From positions 11,547,816 to 11,611,815 of the forward strand of contig NC_134176.1 in NCBI RefSeq assembly GCF_964188355.1: DNA of 64,000 nucleotides, given 5' to 3'. Numbering within the stretch: the stretch's first letter is position 1; each line of letters starts with the position of its first letter. This document shows, in pieces, positions 12,901 through 27,900 of the stretch. The notes under the pieces were generated by a model. The model was not told the DNA's origin and searched no databases. It saw only the letters and a list, made by a program, of their open reading frames with translations. A program made the translations under genes and the position numbers. This DNA is from Buteo buteo. Taxonomy: Eukaryota; Chordata; Aves; Accipitriformes; Accipitridae.

Positions 12901-15900
12901 TAATTGAATGCAGACAAAAGATTAAAGAAATAGTTACTGTCTCATGAAGATTGCAAGTTTAAAAAGACAAAGGGGGGGTGGAGGGACAGGCAAATAAAAC
13001 TTTCTTCCAAAGCAAAGAAACCAAAATAAGCACATAACAAAACACCCCAATTTTTAGAGTATGCAGACAAAAGTTCCCTAGTGGGATAAGCTGCAGCCTA
13101 CTTAAAAACACAAAGATAGTGAGTAATTAGCAGAGTGAGGCTGAAGACCAGAATATTCTGAAATGCTGCCTTTTGCCAGCATTCCCAAACCTCAGTACTC
13201 CTACACAGACTGTATACATAGGCCTCAAAACAAAGCCCAGTGCTGCCTGTGGACGGTCATGTATTTCAATGGATTTTCAAACAGCTCCATTAGCCCTGAT
13301 TTTGTTAAAATTTGGCCATAGAGCCAGCTTTGAATGCCGAGGGTCTACAGTAGTACTAGTCATTCAATATTAAAGCAGGTGCGTAACAGTTTGCAGGGTG
13401 GGTGCATCCGATATCACCAGGAAAAAAAAAAAAAAAACCAAACCAAAAAAAGGTCAGCCAATTTGTGCGTAGAAAGTGCTTGAATATGGCAATAAAGAAA
13501 TGAAAATACTCCAAAAGACAGGTTCTGGGAAACCTCGAGAACAGAGAGAAAAGCCAGTCATTAAGAAAAAGCAACTGGTTTCCTCAATTCTGACAATTTT
13601 ACATACTGGCACTCTTTCACAAAATGTTGCTGATGCAGCTATAAAGCACGTAGTTATTTCAATTAGAATTTTAAAAAGCAGGACTGTGAAAGTTTGCAAG
13701 AAACAGATGTGATGTTGGAAGGAGGAATGCCCCAGGTTTACTTATGTCTAGGCATGCCCTTTATTAAAAAAAACAAAACTCCAAGCGCTGACAACACTGT
13801 AGCCGTCTGCTGGAAGAGTCCCTTATGCATGCAACTCCGAGGATACCAACTGCTTTGGCGCACTTTTAGAGTTTGACAGGTTGAGATCATTGCTTTGCAC
13901 AGGTAACCTTAGCAATTGGCACCTGTGCTAAATGCACCCAGTGCAAAGCCCTACGTGCCTTAGTCAGTCCTACCAGCTCTGCAGCCATTTGCATGTGTCT
14001 GGGGGCACATTCCTTGCTTCTTTGTGTTGAAAGAGAATCCTAAAATAACCACGCCAGCTTCAGGAGAGCTTCCGTCTCTTGGGAGACTATTGTTTGGTGA
14101 TATGTTTAGCTGAAGATATTGCCACAGACAACATATTTCCAGGCTTTCTTCTTCTCCTGGTCTCTACCACTCATTCCTGCCCAGGCAATGCAGCAAGCTG
14201 CTCCCTTAGTTGTGCCAACACAATTGTTTGTGGATCTGTACAATGAGTCAAATGAGGAAACCAATCCTGCTTAACTCAAAGAAATTGCAAAAGTTATTTT
14301 GTTTTTCACACCATATAAAGGAGGTCCCACTGCCACCACACAAACTGTGTAGCACGTTCCAAAGGGCAGCACATGAAGATGCAGGAGTACCTTGTGTCAG
14401 TGTTACCTAAAATGTCCTATCACCAAGTCCTCACCTAAGTAAGTCGGCTATCTCACCTCAGCAAACTGGATCTGAAATTAAGTTTTAACTCACACACCTA
14501 GGCAGGAAGCCAGCTAGGAAAGTTTCTCCTGTCCCAGGTCAAATAATCCTCTGTGCAAGAAGATGAAAGTCTGCGTTAAAAAAAAAACCAATCAAAACCA
14601 GCCTAGTATATATATGTTCCAGGGCCAGTGAGTGTACCAAAGAGGCATCAGTGAAGAGCCTGGGTTTCTAAAGTGTATATACACAAACACATGCAATACC
14701 ACTACTCTTCACACAGTGTTATGTTGCCTGTCAAGCATGTTCTTGCACAGAGTATGTTCCTGCCATCCTCACTGAAGAAACACATAGCTCCTCCTCCTCT
14801 CATTTTTCAGAGCCAGGGCTTGCTTTAGCAAACAGCCAAAAGCTCAGAGCCTGAAACTGTTTCTAAGGTCAGCTAAGTGGTACTTCCAGCTACCCCACTT
14901 CTGATCAAAGGTACCCAAATATGTTTATCTCAACAGCTGCTACTGGTTGGAAGATATTGAGCATGAAATAGTGATCAAATTTGTTTCAGTTTTAATAAAA
15001 ACAAAACATCATAAGATACACATGTGCATGCAGTGCTTAAGTCTAGAGAATGACTCATCATGATGTCATCTCCCAAAGTGTCAGGATTATGATTTCATGG
15101 CATACAAGCATAGAAACACATGCATTCCTGCAGACTGCTGCTCCCCTATCTAATTCAGAGCTGTACACTCCTTGTACAAAAGAAACATATGTAACTATAT
15201 AACTTGAGGAAAAAAGCCTTGGTTAAACACCAATGAACAGTAAGAACATTGTTAAAGGGGTTATGATTTTAAAATCAGTTACAATTGGTTCTTGGAATAA
15301 TCCTCTATTTTTTATATATTTATAGAGTGTACTTCCTCTTAGAGAAACAAAATCTAACACTGTCATGAGTAATGCTGTAAAGGAAGAGGCTGTAGGCAAT
15401 ATTTATTTTCAGAATTAGCTTTGTGTGAATGAGTCTTGGATGAAATCTTTTCCACACTAAGATCAATGACAAGATCTTTGCTGACTTCAGTAGGGTTGGG
15501 ATTCTGTCTCCCATATGAATTTCCACATATAGTTTTTGAGTACAGAAATGTCCAATGTAGACTACTACTGTTTAAAGATGGCATTTTTATCACTCGGTCA
15601 TGGTCTTCACCTGACTTATGCAGAGAATTCTTTTCTCTCCCAATCTACATACATCCAGTTGTCTAACAGCATTTTCCTTAAGGAAAAAAACCCAAACCAC
15701 GTGATGTTCACATTATGGCTTTGGAACCAGTTGCTTTTAAATGCAAGAGAGAAGCTCAAGGCATTCAGCTAAGCAGAAGTTAGCACAGTCGATGAGAAAG
15801 TTAAAGCCTTTCAAGGTCACACTGAAATATTTACCTGCCTCTTCTCCTCCCAGCTAAGCTTACTCTTGCTGAGCGTGTATGACAGTTTAGTTAGGGCTGC

Positions 15901-18900
15901 CTCTGGTGTCATATCACCTCCAGGAATTACTCCAACATCAGCGAGAGTCTGAATAAAAAGGAATAATGACTCCAATTAGCATAGCATTCAGAAATACCTG
16001 TGTGTACAGAAGATGTTCATGAATGATGAGTAGCTACACAGAATACAGTATGCAGCTGTGCCTCCACTCCCTTGCTCCTCCTACTGCCACTGTAATTTTT
16101 GTAATTTTAGTTATCAAATACCAAGCAAATACTAGAGCCAGTTGAATAAAGACGACTTTTACTTTAAATTCCTTTTCATGCAATAACATTGAAGAATTCA
16201 ACCAAACGCTTGCCACGGTCACTTACTATGCTAAAAGGGAAAGGTTACAGGTCTGTATCAGCTATCTGCAGAGTTGTCAGATTCCCTTTATTGAAAAGCT
16301 GCAGTTACTCTGTTTTAACCCAGTGGCATTTTGAACATTGCCAAGTAGGCTGTTCTCACACAGACATATTTACCATTCTTTTATGGGGCACTGCTTTGGA
16401 TGAATTCCAGCACTACAGTGTGCTGCTCACAGCAGGAGTGTTTTCAGATCCTTTCAGGCTGCGCTAGCAGTTTATGATTTAGAATGTACAACAAAATATG
16501 TAATTTACACAGTTTTGACAAGAACAACTGAAAAAGATGACCTTTTTAACTTATCTTTCTGGTAGTTAAAAAAAAATAAACTGTCTGAACCAAAGCAAAG
16601 AGCAGAAAGATCTTTGCTGTGGTCAGCAAGCCCTGTAAGTGTACAGTGACCAAGACTGCAAAGACAAAGGAGATTTCAGATCTCTTGTCACTAAATTGTA
16701 CCTGGGCAAACACTTGGGCTTCTCTAAACCACAGATCATCATCTTTGCCATAATGTGATGCCTCACAGTTAAACATCTTGCAGTAGTTCTTTACACTGCA
16801 TTTTACTTTTAAATACCTGGTATACAAACTTCAGATTTGAAACTTGTTGTGGCTTAACTAATATTTTTAGCAAGATACAGAGCCTTAATCAGCTCATTTA
16901 CCATCTCCAAGAGACCCAGACTAACATTTTTAAAAGTCCCATGGGAAAACATATACAGAGAAGGTGAGAAATACTTTCTGTACTGCAGAGCTAGCCAAAG
17001 AACAGTTATGGCTTTTTCAGTGGGCTTGAGAAAGGGGAGGAGGAAGGGATTTCCCAGCTTCCTTCTTATACCTAAAGTCCCCTCAATTATAAGTTTCTGC
17101 TGTGTAGATGGATCAGAGGCCAGATATTCAGTTAATTAAAACAAATACTTCAACAGAAACCAAGGACTCAGCTGACCCACCTGGCTAATTTGAATGAGTG
17201 AAAAATGGCCTAGCCATATGCAAAGACTTGTGAAAGGTTTTATTTAAAGAAAAATCAAAGTAAAGTTAACATTGCAGCAATTTTGCAGCATTCACCTATG
17301 ATACTTCCTCCATTGAGCAGTTCCTTATGAAAAGGAGAAGGCAATGAAAGAACAAGGATGAAGTAATTTTGTAGGACTTGGCTCTGTCAGTATTCTCCTC
17401 AAAAGATGCCAAGAAAACAGGACAACATCCATCAATAGATGCTGAAGGAATATAATACTTGCTCTATATAAGCAGTGGAAGGCAGAAGTGAACATGTTTC
17501 CACACAGCCTTCTATGGTTCAGTAAGACCTGAGCAGAATCTTTCAATTCGGCATATCAACAGTCTGGATCAGAGTGCAAAAAGCCATTTTAGAGGTGTCT
17601 ACGAATCTTTTAACCAGAGCATAGGAAAGGTTTTTTTCTTCCCCCCATACTTTTTAGCCATTCATTTCAAGCTGAACACCAAATAAAAGCTAGGCTTCAT
17701 TTTCATGTTGTTTTTCAAATATAAATTTGGTGTCTTTTATTGACTTAAGTGCTTTCTACCTTCCATGTGAACTGTTCTGTATAATTCATATATTCCTATT
17801 ATATTTGCTACAGAGCACAGGATCTTTGCAGAAGTTAATACTTCTCAAAACATCTCCATTAAGTTATGCAAAAGTTTTACCAACACCCAAATGACTGCCC
17901 ATATCAAAATACTGAGTTTGGATACTGAAGAGGTGGATAGAAACTCTTGTCATCTCCTTTCCTTTCTCCTCAAAACAGACTATGTGTTCTTGAAGCAAAT
18001 ATAATCTAAAGCTGTGTCAAAACCAATGTTAAAAGAGGCAGGTTTCAGCACCAGACTAGGAGTATCTAGATTTGTCTTACAGTTACTGAAGAGGCTGGCT
18101 CTGCCAGACAGGTGGTTGCTCCCAACAAAACCAGGTGTCTAAAACAGGGATGAGTCACCCTCTGGCAGTGCTTCTTGGCTATTTAATGGCTAGCCTTTTT
18201 ATAAAGGCCAGTTAAACCAGCTTCCTTCACACTACCACATGCAACACAAACTCTTATATGATGGCTTTGAGCTCTTATTAGTCCCAGTGATGTCATGTCT
18301 TAATACACAATTAAGAAACTCACTATAAAATGCTCTGAATATTAACAGTCTTTACACAAAGCCTGCTTTAAGCTAGCCTTCATGGTTTAAACACAACTGA
18401 TTGCCATTCTGCAAGACAGACACTTCCTTACATACTGTTCTCCAATCTCCAATCAAATAAAAACCTGAGATCTGGAATATTGCTTGGATTTGTAGGCTTT
18501 CTTGACGTTCTTATGTTGTAGCTAAGTAATTGCTAGCCTATCATATACTACTTTATTTGATCATCTGACCCCTAAGCTAGCTTCTAGCTCAGTGGAATCC
18601 CTTTGGAGAGATACTACCAATCTAATGCAAGGTATCCTGGAGTGCTGCACATGACAGGAGCAAGCAATCACTAATTTGGGATTTGAGCTGACTTTTTCAA
18701 CCATTCAGACTAGGAGTAACAGGGTCTTGTTTGCAGGTACATATTTAAATGCTTCCAGCTTAAGATTTCTCAGATACAGTTATTTTATGAGCAATATCTG
18801 GTTTTATACACTGGGACTACTAGCAGCATACAATAAAGTTGTATCAGTGGGATGTTTCTTTTAGACAGCAGTAGAGTCTGAAATCATTGCACAATGCTTA

Positions 18901-21900
18901 CCTGCCCTGTTGCATAGACTGTTTTAACAGACCCTCGTAAGCACTGGGTACAGTTCAGAATGACTACTTTTCGTTCGGCTGCTTTCTTCAGTTCTTCCAG
19001 CAAGTCTTCTCTGTTGTTTGGGGCATTGCCACTTCCATAAGTTTCAAGAACGATGCCCTCAATTGGAGGCTGAAGAAACGCTTTTACCTGTTTAAAAACA
19101 AGACGGGGAAGAGACAAAAGGTGTGTTTAAGTCGCATTAAGATTTTCATGTATGGCAGTTTTTAAAAATGGTCTATTCCTGTTGTAGTCTTAGAGGCTCT
19201 CATACCTTACAGTCTTCTCATGCCCTTCTGTGCTCCCTATTTGCAGTAACTAGGACTGTAGAATAAGCTTTAAAAACCCAAGAATTTCACTCTCTAGCTT
19301 CCTTTAAAATTCCTAGAGGGATAGATTTTAAAATAAACTATTTTCTACAGTCATGACCTCAGTCTGAAAAAGGATGCTATTGTTCAAGTGCCATTAACAG
19401 GCTATACTGTTGCACCACGGTGGAACAAAAAGGTAGATTTACGCGTATGAAATAAATGTAGAATTATTAATTGAGACTAGAACCCCCAACCCCTGCCCAG
19501 ATTTGTTACTTTAGCAAACAGTTTTGTTAACAAATGTCTGCCTAACTATGAAAGAGAGTGTCTCACCTTTCAGGAAAGAACATTCTAACGAAGCCTGGAG
19601 TTTTTTAACTCAAAACCCAATTGATTTAACTCAAGGCAGAAAAAAAAAAAGGCACTAATACATTCTGGGTCAATTGTTAATGAGGTAGCTATTGTGCCTC
19701 ACTGTAAGAGAATGCCTAGCAAAGTCCTCTTCTCAGAAAGATGTATTTTAAACAACCTAGGTGTTTCCTTGCTGATCACATATGCTAAATGCAATACGCT
19801 GTAAGCCCCCATGAGGCTAACTATGCAGTTGGAGTTTTATTGCAAATATACCACCCCTCTGCCTTTCCATCTGTTCATATTCAGCTAAAAAGAATGGTAA
19901 GACAATTGAGGAGTGGTGCTTAAACTACTGTATTCAATTTAAGATCGTAACAGCCACAAAAGACTTGTCAATTTAATGGAAGTAGTATTAGACAGAAATT
20001 TAAAGACAAATCTACCTAAAACCACAGTTCTGCAAAATAATTTCTAAAGGCAAAAAAAATCCCACTTCTCATTTTCAGCTCTGTATGAATTCTGAGGGTC
20101 ATGTTAACCATCAGTGTAAGATAAAATGAACCTTAAAAAAGAAGCATGAGTTGTAGAAATAGTCACTCCCCTCCACACACCATATTGTGTATTCTCTGAC
20201 AAGACATCTATTAATATACCTCAATATGAATCAAAAGAGCATTTCCATGGTCACTGTAGCCTGCACCTCTCTAGATAAGCACACTTAACCTATTTATGAG
20301 CCCTGATAAATTAATTTTAAGTTTCAGACAAAAGATATTTGAAAAGCTTTTATCAATAGTTTATGGCATATGAAAATAGTCTTTGAATGTTCTGATATTC
20401 AAAAAAACATTTTTCAGAAGATGACAGATCCTTTCCTTTCCCTCCAAAACCCCGACTACTGCTACAAAGAATGCAGCTTCCCTACTTCAGCTAACTAATC
20501 AAATATATGAGCATCACTTCACCTACTTCCAAAATGAAGGGGTGACACTTACAGCAGCAGCGGTGATTCCTGGGAAGATTCGCAGAAGTCCAACATTCCT
20601 GTTCATATTGGTGTGAACTCGAAATTTCTTTTTGGTATTGGCTCTCCACACTGTTTCCCAGTTTACTGTTAAGAGAAATGGCCTTTTGAATTTAAGACAT
20701 TATATTAAGTACTCTTGTAGCACTTCATACTTAGAACACCGTCTGTTTCTTATGTAGGGGATTAATGAAAGACAATGCTTTTGAAAAGAGGAAAGGAAGG
20801 CTCTTTCAAGACAGCAGCCACAGCAGCTGATCTAACACACCTTATTTATTAGGTGCCACAAAATATGTCTTCAAGGCCACATCCAGGTGAGGCTCAACTG
20901 TGTTATATTTTAGCTTTAATTCCAAAATAGTCTAGGTTGCAAGACATATCGGTATTACTTGTCAATATTTCTAAGTTAGTGCCCTTCAGGGAGATATTTA
21001 ACACGTATGCTTGCTTCAATTTAATAGCATTTTATAGCAAAGACTCCCAAAATTGATATTTTAGTTCAATGACCATTAGCAAACAGGATGATCTATCAGA
21101 CACAAAGCTGTATACCTCTACTACAACCTCTTCAAAAAAGAGGTCTGATAGCCATGAAAAGCATCTGGGTACTAGATCTGATGGGTTCATGATGTTGAAC
21201 ATGCCCTGTTAGTGCCAACTCTGCCCATTCAGAGTGCTCAGAAAGCCTCAACCAACAGAGGGTCGTGCAGGTCCAGCATAGGTGAGATGTTTGCTTGTCA
21301 CGCACTGACCTGAACTTCATTGTTATGTAGTTGGCCTGATACCAGCCTGGATTCATGTTTGGAAAACAGACCTTCATCTTCCCAGACATAAGAGATGACA
21401 AATGCAGTTAGTGTTGCCGCTAATCACCTCCAGAGTTTATTAGGTAGTTACTAACGATTAAATAAAATAGCAAGGATTCAATTAACTCCGATTATACATT
21501 TAGAGCCAGAAGCCAGCTGTTTAACTAATAGTTTGTTTGTGTTGCATTATTAGAAGCCAAGTCATGCATTATTGATTTCAAAATTTTACTACTTCAGTGT
21601 AGGAGCACAGCGTTGGTAGCGCTGACGACTCCTACAAGGCAGTGGAAGAGGTTTACCAAACAGCAGCCAACAGCTCAGAGCATCATGCTTCAATGAAAGT
21701 TGACCATGCTGCAAAGCTACCAGTTTCCCCATCATGATTTAAGCTTTTTAAATTTTGCAGAAACTCCCAAGCAGCAAGACAGATAAAAGATCTGCGTGCA
21801 TAATAGTGACTTGCTCTCAGCCATGCAGAGGGTTACTCACACCAATTACTGTTGCAATCTCTTGCAATCAGCAGACAGCCATTTACAAAAAAATTCAGAG

Positions 21901-24900
21901 TACATTTGAAAGCTTCCATTGAAGCCTACTCTATTGCCCCATTACCAGAAATAGTAAAAACTAAACAATCCATTAAGTCAGGACAGAAAATAGCAGTCAC
22001 CTGTAAGACTTTATGAACTCTCCCTTTCTGTCGCGGTGCCCTGTCAGCAACTAGAGCCTCTGTATGTTCTTTCTAAAAACATACCATAGGTTGTTAAACA
22101 GGTCACAAGCAGTTGGCTTGGCATTATGTTTGTCCAGCCAGCCACACTTCAGCACGTGGATTCCTAATGCCCTGGGAATGGGAGAATAGAAATACACACC
22201 GTTTCTACAGTTCCCTTCTTTGTGCTAAGCTGACCAGCATCGTTCTGAAACCACCTGGTTGGATTTAGTAGTTAGCCAAGTAGCTCTCAAAGATCTCCAT
22301 GGGCTTTCCAGAGCAAGTCAGAGACCTGCAGGAGGTACATGGGTGAGTGCAGAAAGTCATGCATTTGTTCTGCTTGAGGTTCATAGGCCTGGCTAACCAC
22401 ATTCACTCATGAGCACTGTGCTTTAAGAAGCAGCAGCATTTAGCAATAAAAACAATCCTTTCAACCTTCTAACACACAGATTAATTCTTTAAAAGCAGCC
22501 TCCTCTATAAGAAGGGATGGCAATAAAACTGTATCAGAGCTTTCTTTCCTTTATAGTCCATAAGCTAGGAGTCCCTGCCAAAACTTCACAAATGCATACT
22601 ACTAAGTTTGGCAACTATTAGCATCCCTAATGCCTGTAATGAACTTGGAAGAATGAACTGAGGAAACCTGCCTTGGCATGGATCACTAAAATACTGCCAA
22701 AAGTAGAAGACCAAGGAGAGAGATCAGAGGATAGATTCAGAAGTCAGACCTATACCAGGTCTATACCTGTACTCTTGGAGTATGCTCTACCAAATAACCT
22801 ATCATCGTCAAGATAAATGTAATGCATGCAGACATAGTACAGTGATGTAATTCCAAACTATATTAAAAAAAAAAAGAACTAAAGATTGTCCCCGAGTTAA
22901 CACTCTCTTGGTCATGAACCTCGTCAGCCTACAGAACGTGCTTGGTACTGCAGACTCCAAAGATGTTAGTTTTCCATTAGACAAATGAGTCTAAAAGGCA
23001 GAACAAAAGGCAAGTGTGATGCAAGAGCCAAAACCAAACAAATATACATAAAAGCCTGACTTCGTCTCAGATTTATTCAGAACTGGTTTAAGTGAGGCAG
23101 AGTGCCATGCAGGGGAAAAAAAAGTTTAGAACACACCCTTTGCATCCTCCATCTCAAAGATTACATCCCCCAAAAGGAATAATACTTATGTCGCATAGCT
23201 AAGTTCAAGCATTTTCCTTGTACTGAATAAGCCAGCTGTTTTGCAGCCTGTAGTCATTCCACACAGCAACCTTTTTTGTTAAATTAAAAAAAATAAAAAA
23301 AATAAAAATATCTTAGGAATCACTAACAGTTCTTAAGTAAGAAACTCATATACAAGCAGGTGAAGTACAAAAAGCTGTATATATCAGTATTCATAGGAGT
23401 TTTTTATCCTATGGATAAGAGTGACTAATTAGGGATATTCAGTTTTGGCACAACACAGAAAACAGTAACCTGTTCTGACTTGGATGGGCTGTGCTTGTAG
23501 AGTTTAACTGATAGAGTGATATAATGTACTGCATTATGTAAATAGGGATACAAAGCTGAGGAACAAATGTGAGCTAGCTACTGGTGTTGCACAGCAGAAA
23601 GAAAGTTTTTAAAGCAATGTACATAAAATAAAGAGGTAATGACTATTTATATACTGTATCCAAAATGGCTTGGGATAGAAAAGATTGCATTATTCAAGGA
23701 GACTGCATTCAAGATATTAAGGCCTTTTGTTTATTCTTCCAAACAAAACCATCACATAAATAATACTCTTCTATTTCCAATCTCCCCCTCCCCTACCAAA
23801 CACTACAGCTTTTAAAATTACAGCTCAAAAAATACATCCTTATCTTATTTATACTCACACACACACAGATACACACACACAGAGAACTATGGTGATAGGG
23901 TTAGTACAGAAAAAACTGAAAAAACATGAACCTGACTTAAAAAAGGAGAGAAGCAGCTCTACACAGTCTAGAAAGCAGCAAAACCCCCCTGTTGTTAAGC
24001 AGTGCCTATGCCACAGTGCAGGTTTCAACTTATAATGGGAGAACAGCAACTAAGAGCGACACCTCCCTTAGGAGTGGTGACTGAACTCCGAGTTATGAAA
24101 TCAAACAAGAAATACAGCTTTTTGTGATTGCAGAGCTCCAGACAAACAGCAATGCTTTCTTCTCATCCTTCTCTGCAGGGCTACAGACGAGCCCTACCAT
24201 TATATAAGCTGCCCTGGCATTCATTACAATTCATGGCAGCAGCCAAGGGGTGGGGAGTACAGGCCAACCTATGGGTGTAAATTCCTGAAGGCGGCAAACA
24301 AACATAGACCCCCTTTTTTGGCAGTTTGTTATAAAACAATTGACACACACCTTTTGAAATGAATATTTAAACTGAATGGTGTCATTGCAAGAATCAACAT
24401 GCCTACTTATAAGGGGGGACGGGACGGGACCAAAAGCACTTCAGCGAAGAGAGCTGGCATTTGCCTTAACACATAAACGACTTTGGCTTTTTACTATAAA
24501 TAACCAGAACTGCCAACCAAGACACAGACTTGGCCAGTGACGAATAGCTTCTCCCTAATGAGACGGTGGAGAGACAAGCCCAAAAGTGCCTTTTAACCTT
24601 CTGGTGCTGCTGTACCACATCTGCATGCACAGTCACACAGGCTCTGTTCATCCCCCTACACAAGTTATGTTTCTCATCATACGGTCCTGTACATGTGCAC
24701 CACTCCCAGAAGTTACATGCATGTGTGATGAAGAAAGTCCAGCCGTGGTAACAAAGCAAGTTTCATATTTGCTTCAGGACAATGAAGAACAGAGGAGAGT
24801 AATCAGTTATGAAATATACTGAGACTCTTCACACATTTCAAGTGAAGCAGTCCTCTTTGTCTCTCCCGTTTTCAAAATATGGGAGAAATAAGGCAAGGTC

Positions 24901-27900
24901 TTTTATTTGATAAGCTTCAAGATTTTAGAAATATTTTTAGTCATTTCTACATTGTCCATTTCATACAGAGATTTCCGATTCTGGTGCAAAAGTATTTCCC
25001 ATCAGCACTGGGTTTCTTACACATCTCAGGAGTGGGCTAGAATTTTTCACTTCTTTCAGGTGTTTCTTGTACTAAACTGAAAAGTCTTCAGGAAGCTGAC
25101 ACGCTTGCTCATCTAAAACTGGGTAATGGGAGTCTTAAGTGTTGCTAACACAGTTAAGGATGTGGCCAAGAACACAGCCAGTTGATGGGATCAGAAATCC
25201 ACTGGGAGCCTCACCTTAAGAGGGAACAGGGTGAAAAATTGATATCAAAAACAAAGAAGAGAGCTACAGCTAGGTTAGGGAAGGGAAGAGGACTAAGCTT
25301 CTCCCTCTCTGGCTCTGAAGTAGATCATTGCTTTTATATGGTATGCCTAGCCTCAAACAGCATGTCCTCTCCTCATCCCTGCATACCAACCCATGATGCC
25401 ATTACACTCCCCACTCCCTCCATCCTGTCAAGTGTCCCCCTCTGCTTCTCTGGAATTTCCATTCCCAGCTTTGTTAGGATAGGAAAGCCTGAGGAAGAGT
25501 TTCTACACATGGTCACTCCTCCTGGCATCCTCAGGCTGCTCTCCATAACGCTGAAGCAGCAAGAGTCAGCCCTGTCTACAGGACGATTAAGACATATTAT
25601 ACAAAGTAATTTGAAAAAAAAAAGTTTAAAGATGCTAGATTTGTTTGGTTTGTTTTTAAAAGCCCAAGTGGTTCCTCGTCTCCATGAAAGCTTCATATGA
25701 GGATTGTACAAGCAAACTCAAGGGAGACAGCAATGTTTCAAACAATTACTTTGGACAAAATAAAGCAGCACTAGTAGATTGCCCATACTATAAACTATGT
25801 TTTTTCAAAATGAAACAATCCTTCAATACTGACACCGTCATCTTGGATAAATGATGCTACCCTAACTGGGTAATCAACTGAAACAAATAAAAATAGAGCC
25901 TATCACACCATTGTTTTTTAAATCAGAAATCCCCACTGATCTCAATGGGGCATTCTACTGAAAAGATAATGGGACCCAATATGGGCCAAGGGAAGTACTT
26001 AATAACTTTATCATTTTTCTACTATAGACAAAGAATCACAAAACAGTTCATTCAAATCCAAGAGAGAAATAGCATGCAATTTGCAGCTTGATTTCATTAT
26101 TGATCAGTCAGTAAATGGAATTTATTTATACCCTATTTGATGCAGTTCATAAAAACCCAAGAAAGAAGATTCTCCCCAATTTACTGCAACAATCAACTGA
26201 CAGCATTTCTGTTGATTTCAGATACACCTTATTTGACACGGCACAGTAATACAACAGTGGCAGACTCTACCCGAGAGATGTCTTACGGACCACTACAGTA
26301 TTTCACAGGCTTCCTCAGTTTGTATCTGGCTGCTACAAACACTGCTTTGATCCTGAAACTTTGTTAACTAACTACCACTCATTTGGTGAAAGGGATAAGT
26401 TTATTTTTCCAAATTGCAGAATGTCTCTCTCTCTAGCAGTAGAAACCATTCAGAATGGCACGATGCATGGCACAGGGCTAGATCTCCTACTGCCACTAAC
26501 AGCACCTAGCAAAAGAATTCGGGAACCTCCTCCTATTCCTAGTTTTTTGTAATAATGGAGATTGTGACCAGGTCCTACTGCTTTTTAATACACCTAGCCA
26601 ACCCAAAAGCAGCTCACATAACATGCTTTATTTTTTAAAACTGTCCTTCAGTATGTTTTTTGGCAACTCCTCATTTGGCTAGATTCCAAACATGTCCTTC
26701 TCCTCCCTCTCCAAAGAAAGGCTACCATTTATCCAAGAAGAGACATCAATGTGTTAATGACTTTGCAAATGGGTCCTGAAACCTTCATGTAGTTTTTCCA
26801 CTCCTTAAAAAACAGACAGACAGAAATTATAGGGAGCCTGAGTAAGTTTGGGGAGAAAAAACTTCACACAGCACATACTCTAGGTCTGCTGTTTTCAGTG
26901 TGCTTGCAGTTTAGACAGGTCCTAAATATCCAGTAAAACATCTTACACAATGACAGGCATCAAACAGAGAATCCGTTGAAGCTGCAAGTACTCTGCCATG
27001 ACTCTTTTGCCTGATTTCGGAGCCCAGCATGGTCATTAATGAGATTAAACTCTTTGTTCTTTCAGTCCTCACTCCCTCGTTTTTATCTTCAGAGCAAGCA
27101 TTTTCATGACACAGGGGCAACATTCCCTCTGCTTAGTCTGGATCTTTAGTCAAAGTCAGTCTAGCTCACATCTATGTTCAATAGATAAATGCAGTTGAGT
27201 CACAAATTCTCAGTCTTACTAATATTTAAACAGTTTCAGAGCAGATAAAATGGAATCAAGCTACAGGGCTTTGAAAGATATTTGAGTTTAAAAACAGCAT
27301 TTCAACTACATAGGCACAGATTCTTTTCAGTTAGAGTTCTATTGCATGTGGCATAAATTACAAGGCTTAAAAGATGATGTTGCTTACTTGTAATATCAAC
27401 CTCAGCATTTGCAAGTGGAGGCAGGTTAGGTGAGGAAAAGGCATTGAAACTCCCAGCATCCACCTTAGTCACCCTATTTCCCCTGTACAGTTTATTATAA
27501 AAATACAGGCACACCTGCAAGACAAGTAAAGAAACAGGTCTGTGAATAAGCCAGTAATTAAAAGATTCAGTAGATAAATACTGTAGTCCGTCCTTTATAA
27601 AGTGTTTTCTAAATCTTTAAAGCAACTCAGAGGCTAGTACATGTTTACAACTCTTACTCTTTCAAAAAGAGTTGGCACATCTGTCACACATTGGTTTAAG
27701 AATTTAAGAACAAAACAAGTTAAGAGCTAACTAGTTTCGTAATCTTCTCATGAGGCATAGTCTAGGAGACAGCAAATTTGCCTGAGTCCACTTCAGAGAT
27801 AGAGGAAAGAAACAGTGTGGACTTTTTAATAAGTTAATCAGTTTTATCTAAATTCAGAGTCCAAAACCTTAACAAAAGGCCTGCTGAAAATGAGGATAAC

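Larger units (their letters stand above)
19088..27387 (-). other. ASPG introns 7 and 6 (around exon 7)
   Basis: Intron 7 is 19088-20552 and intron 6 is 20666-27387. Simple repeats lie at 23284 and 23855. A 172-codon plus-strand frame at 25182-25700 matches no family I know and has no promoter or splice context; probably chance. Confidence 0.75.

Noticed and set aside
25182..25700. 172-codon plus-strand reading frame in ASPG intron 6
   Set aside because: No recognisable domain, no promoter or splice context, and a competing frame on the other strand; a single frame of this length is expected occasionally in 64 kb.
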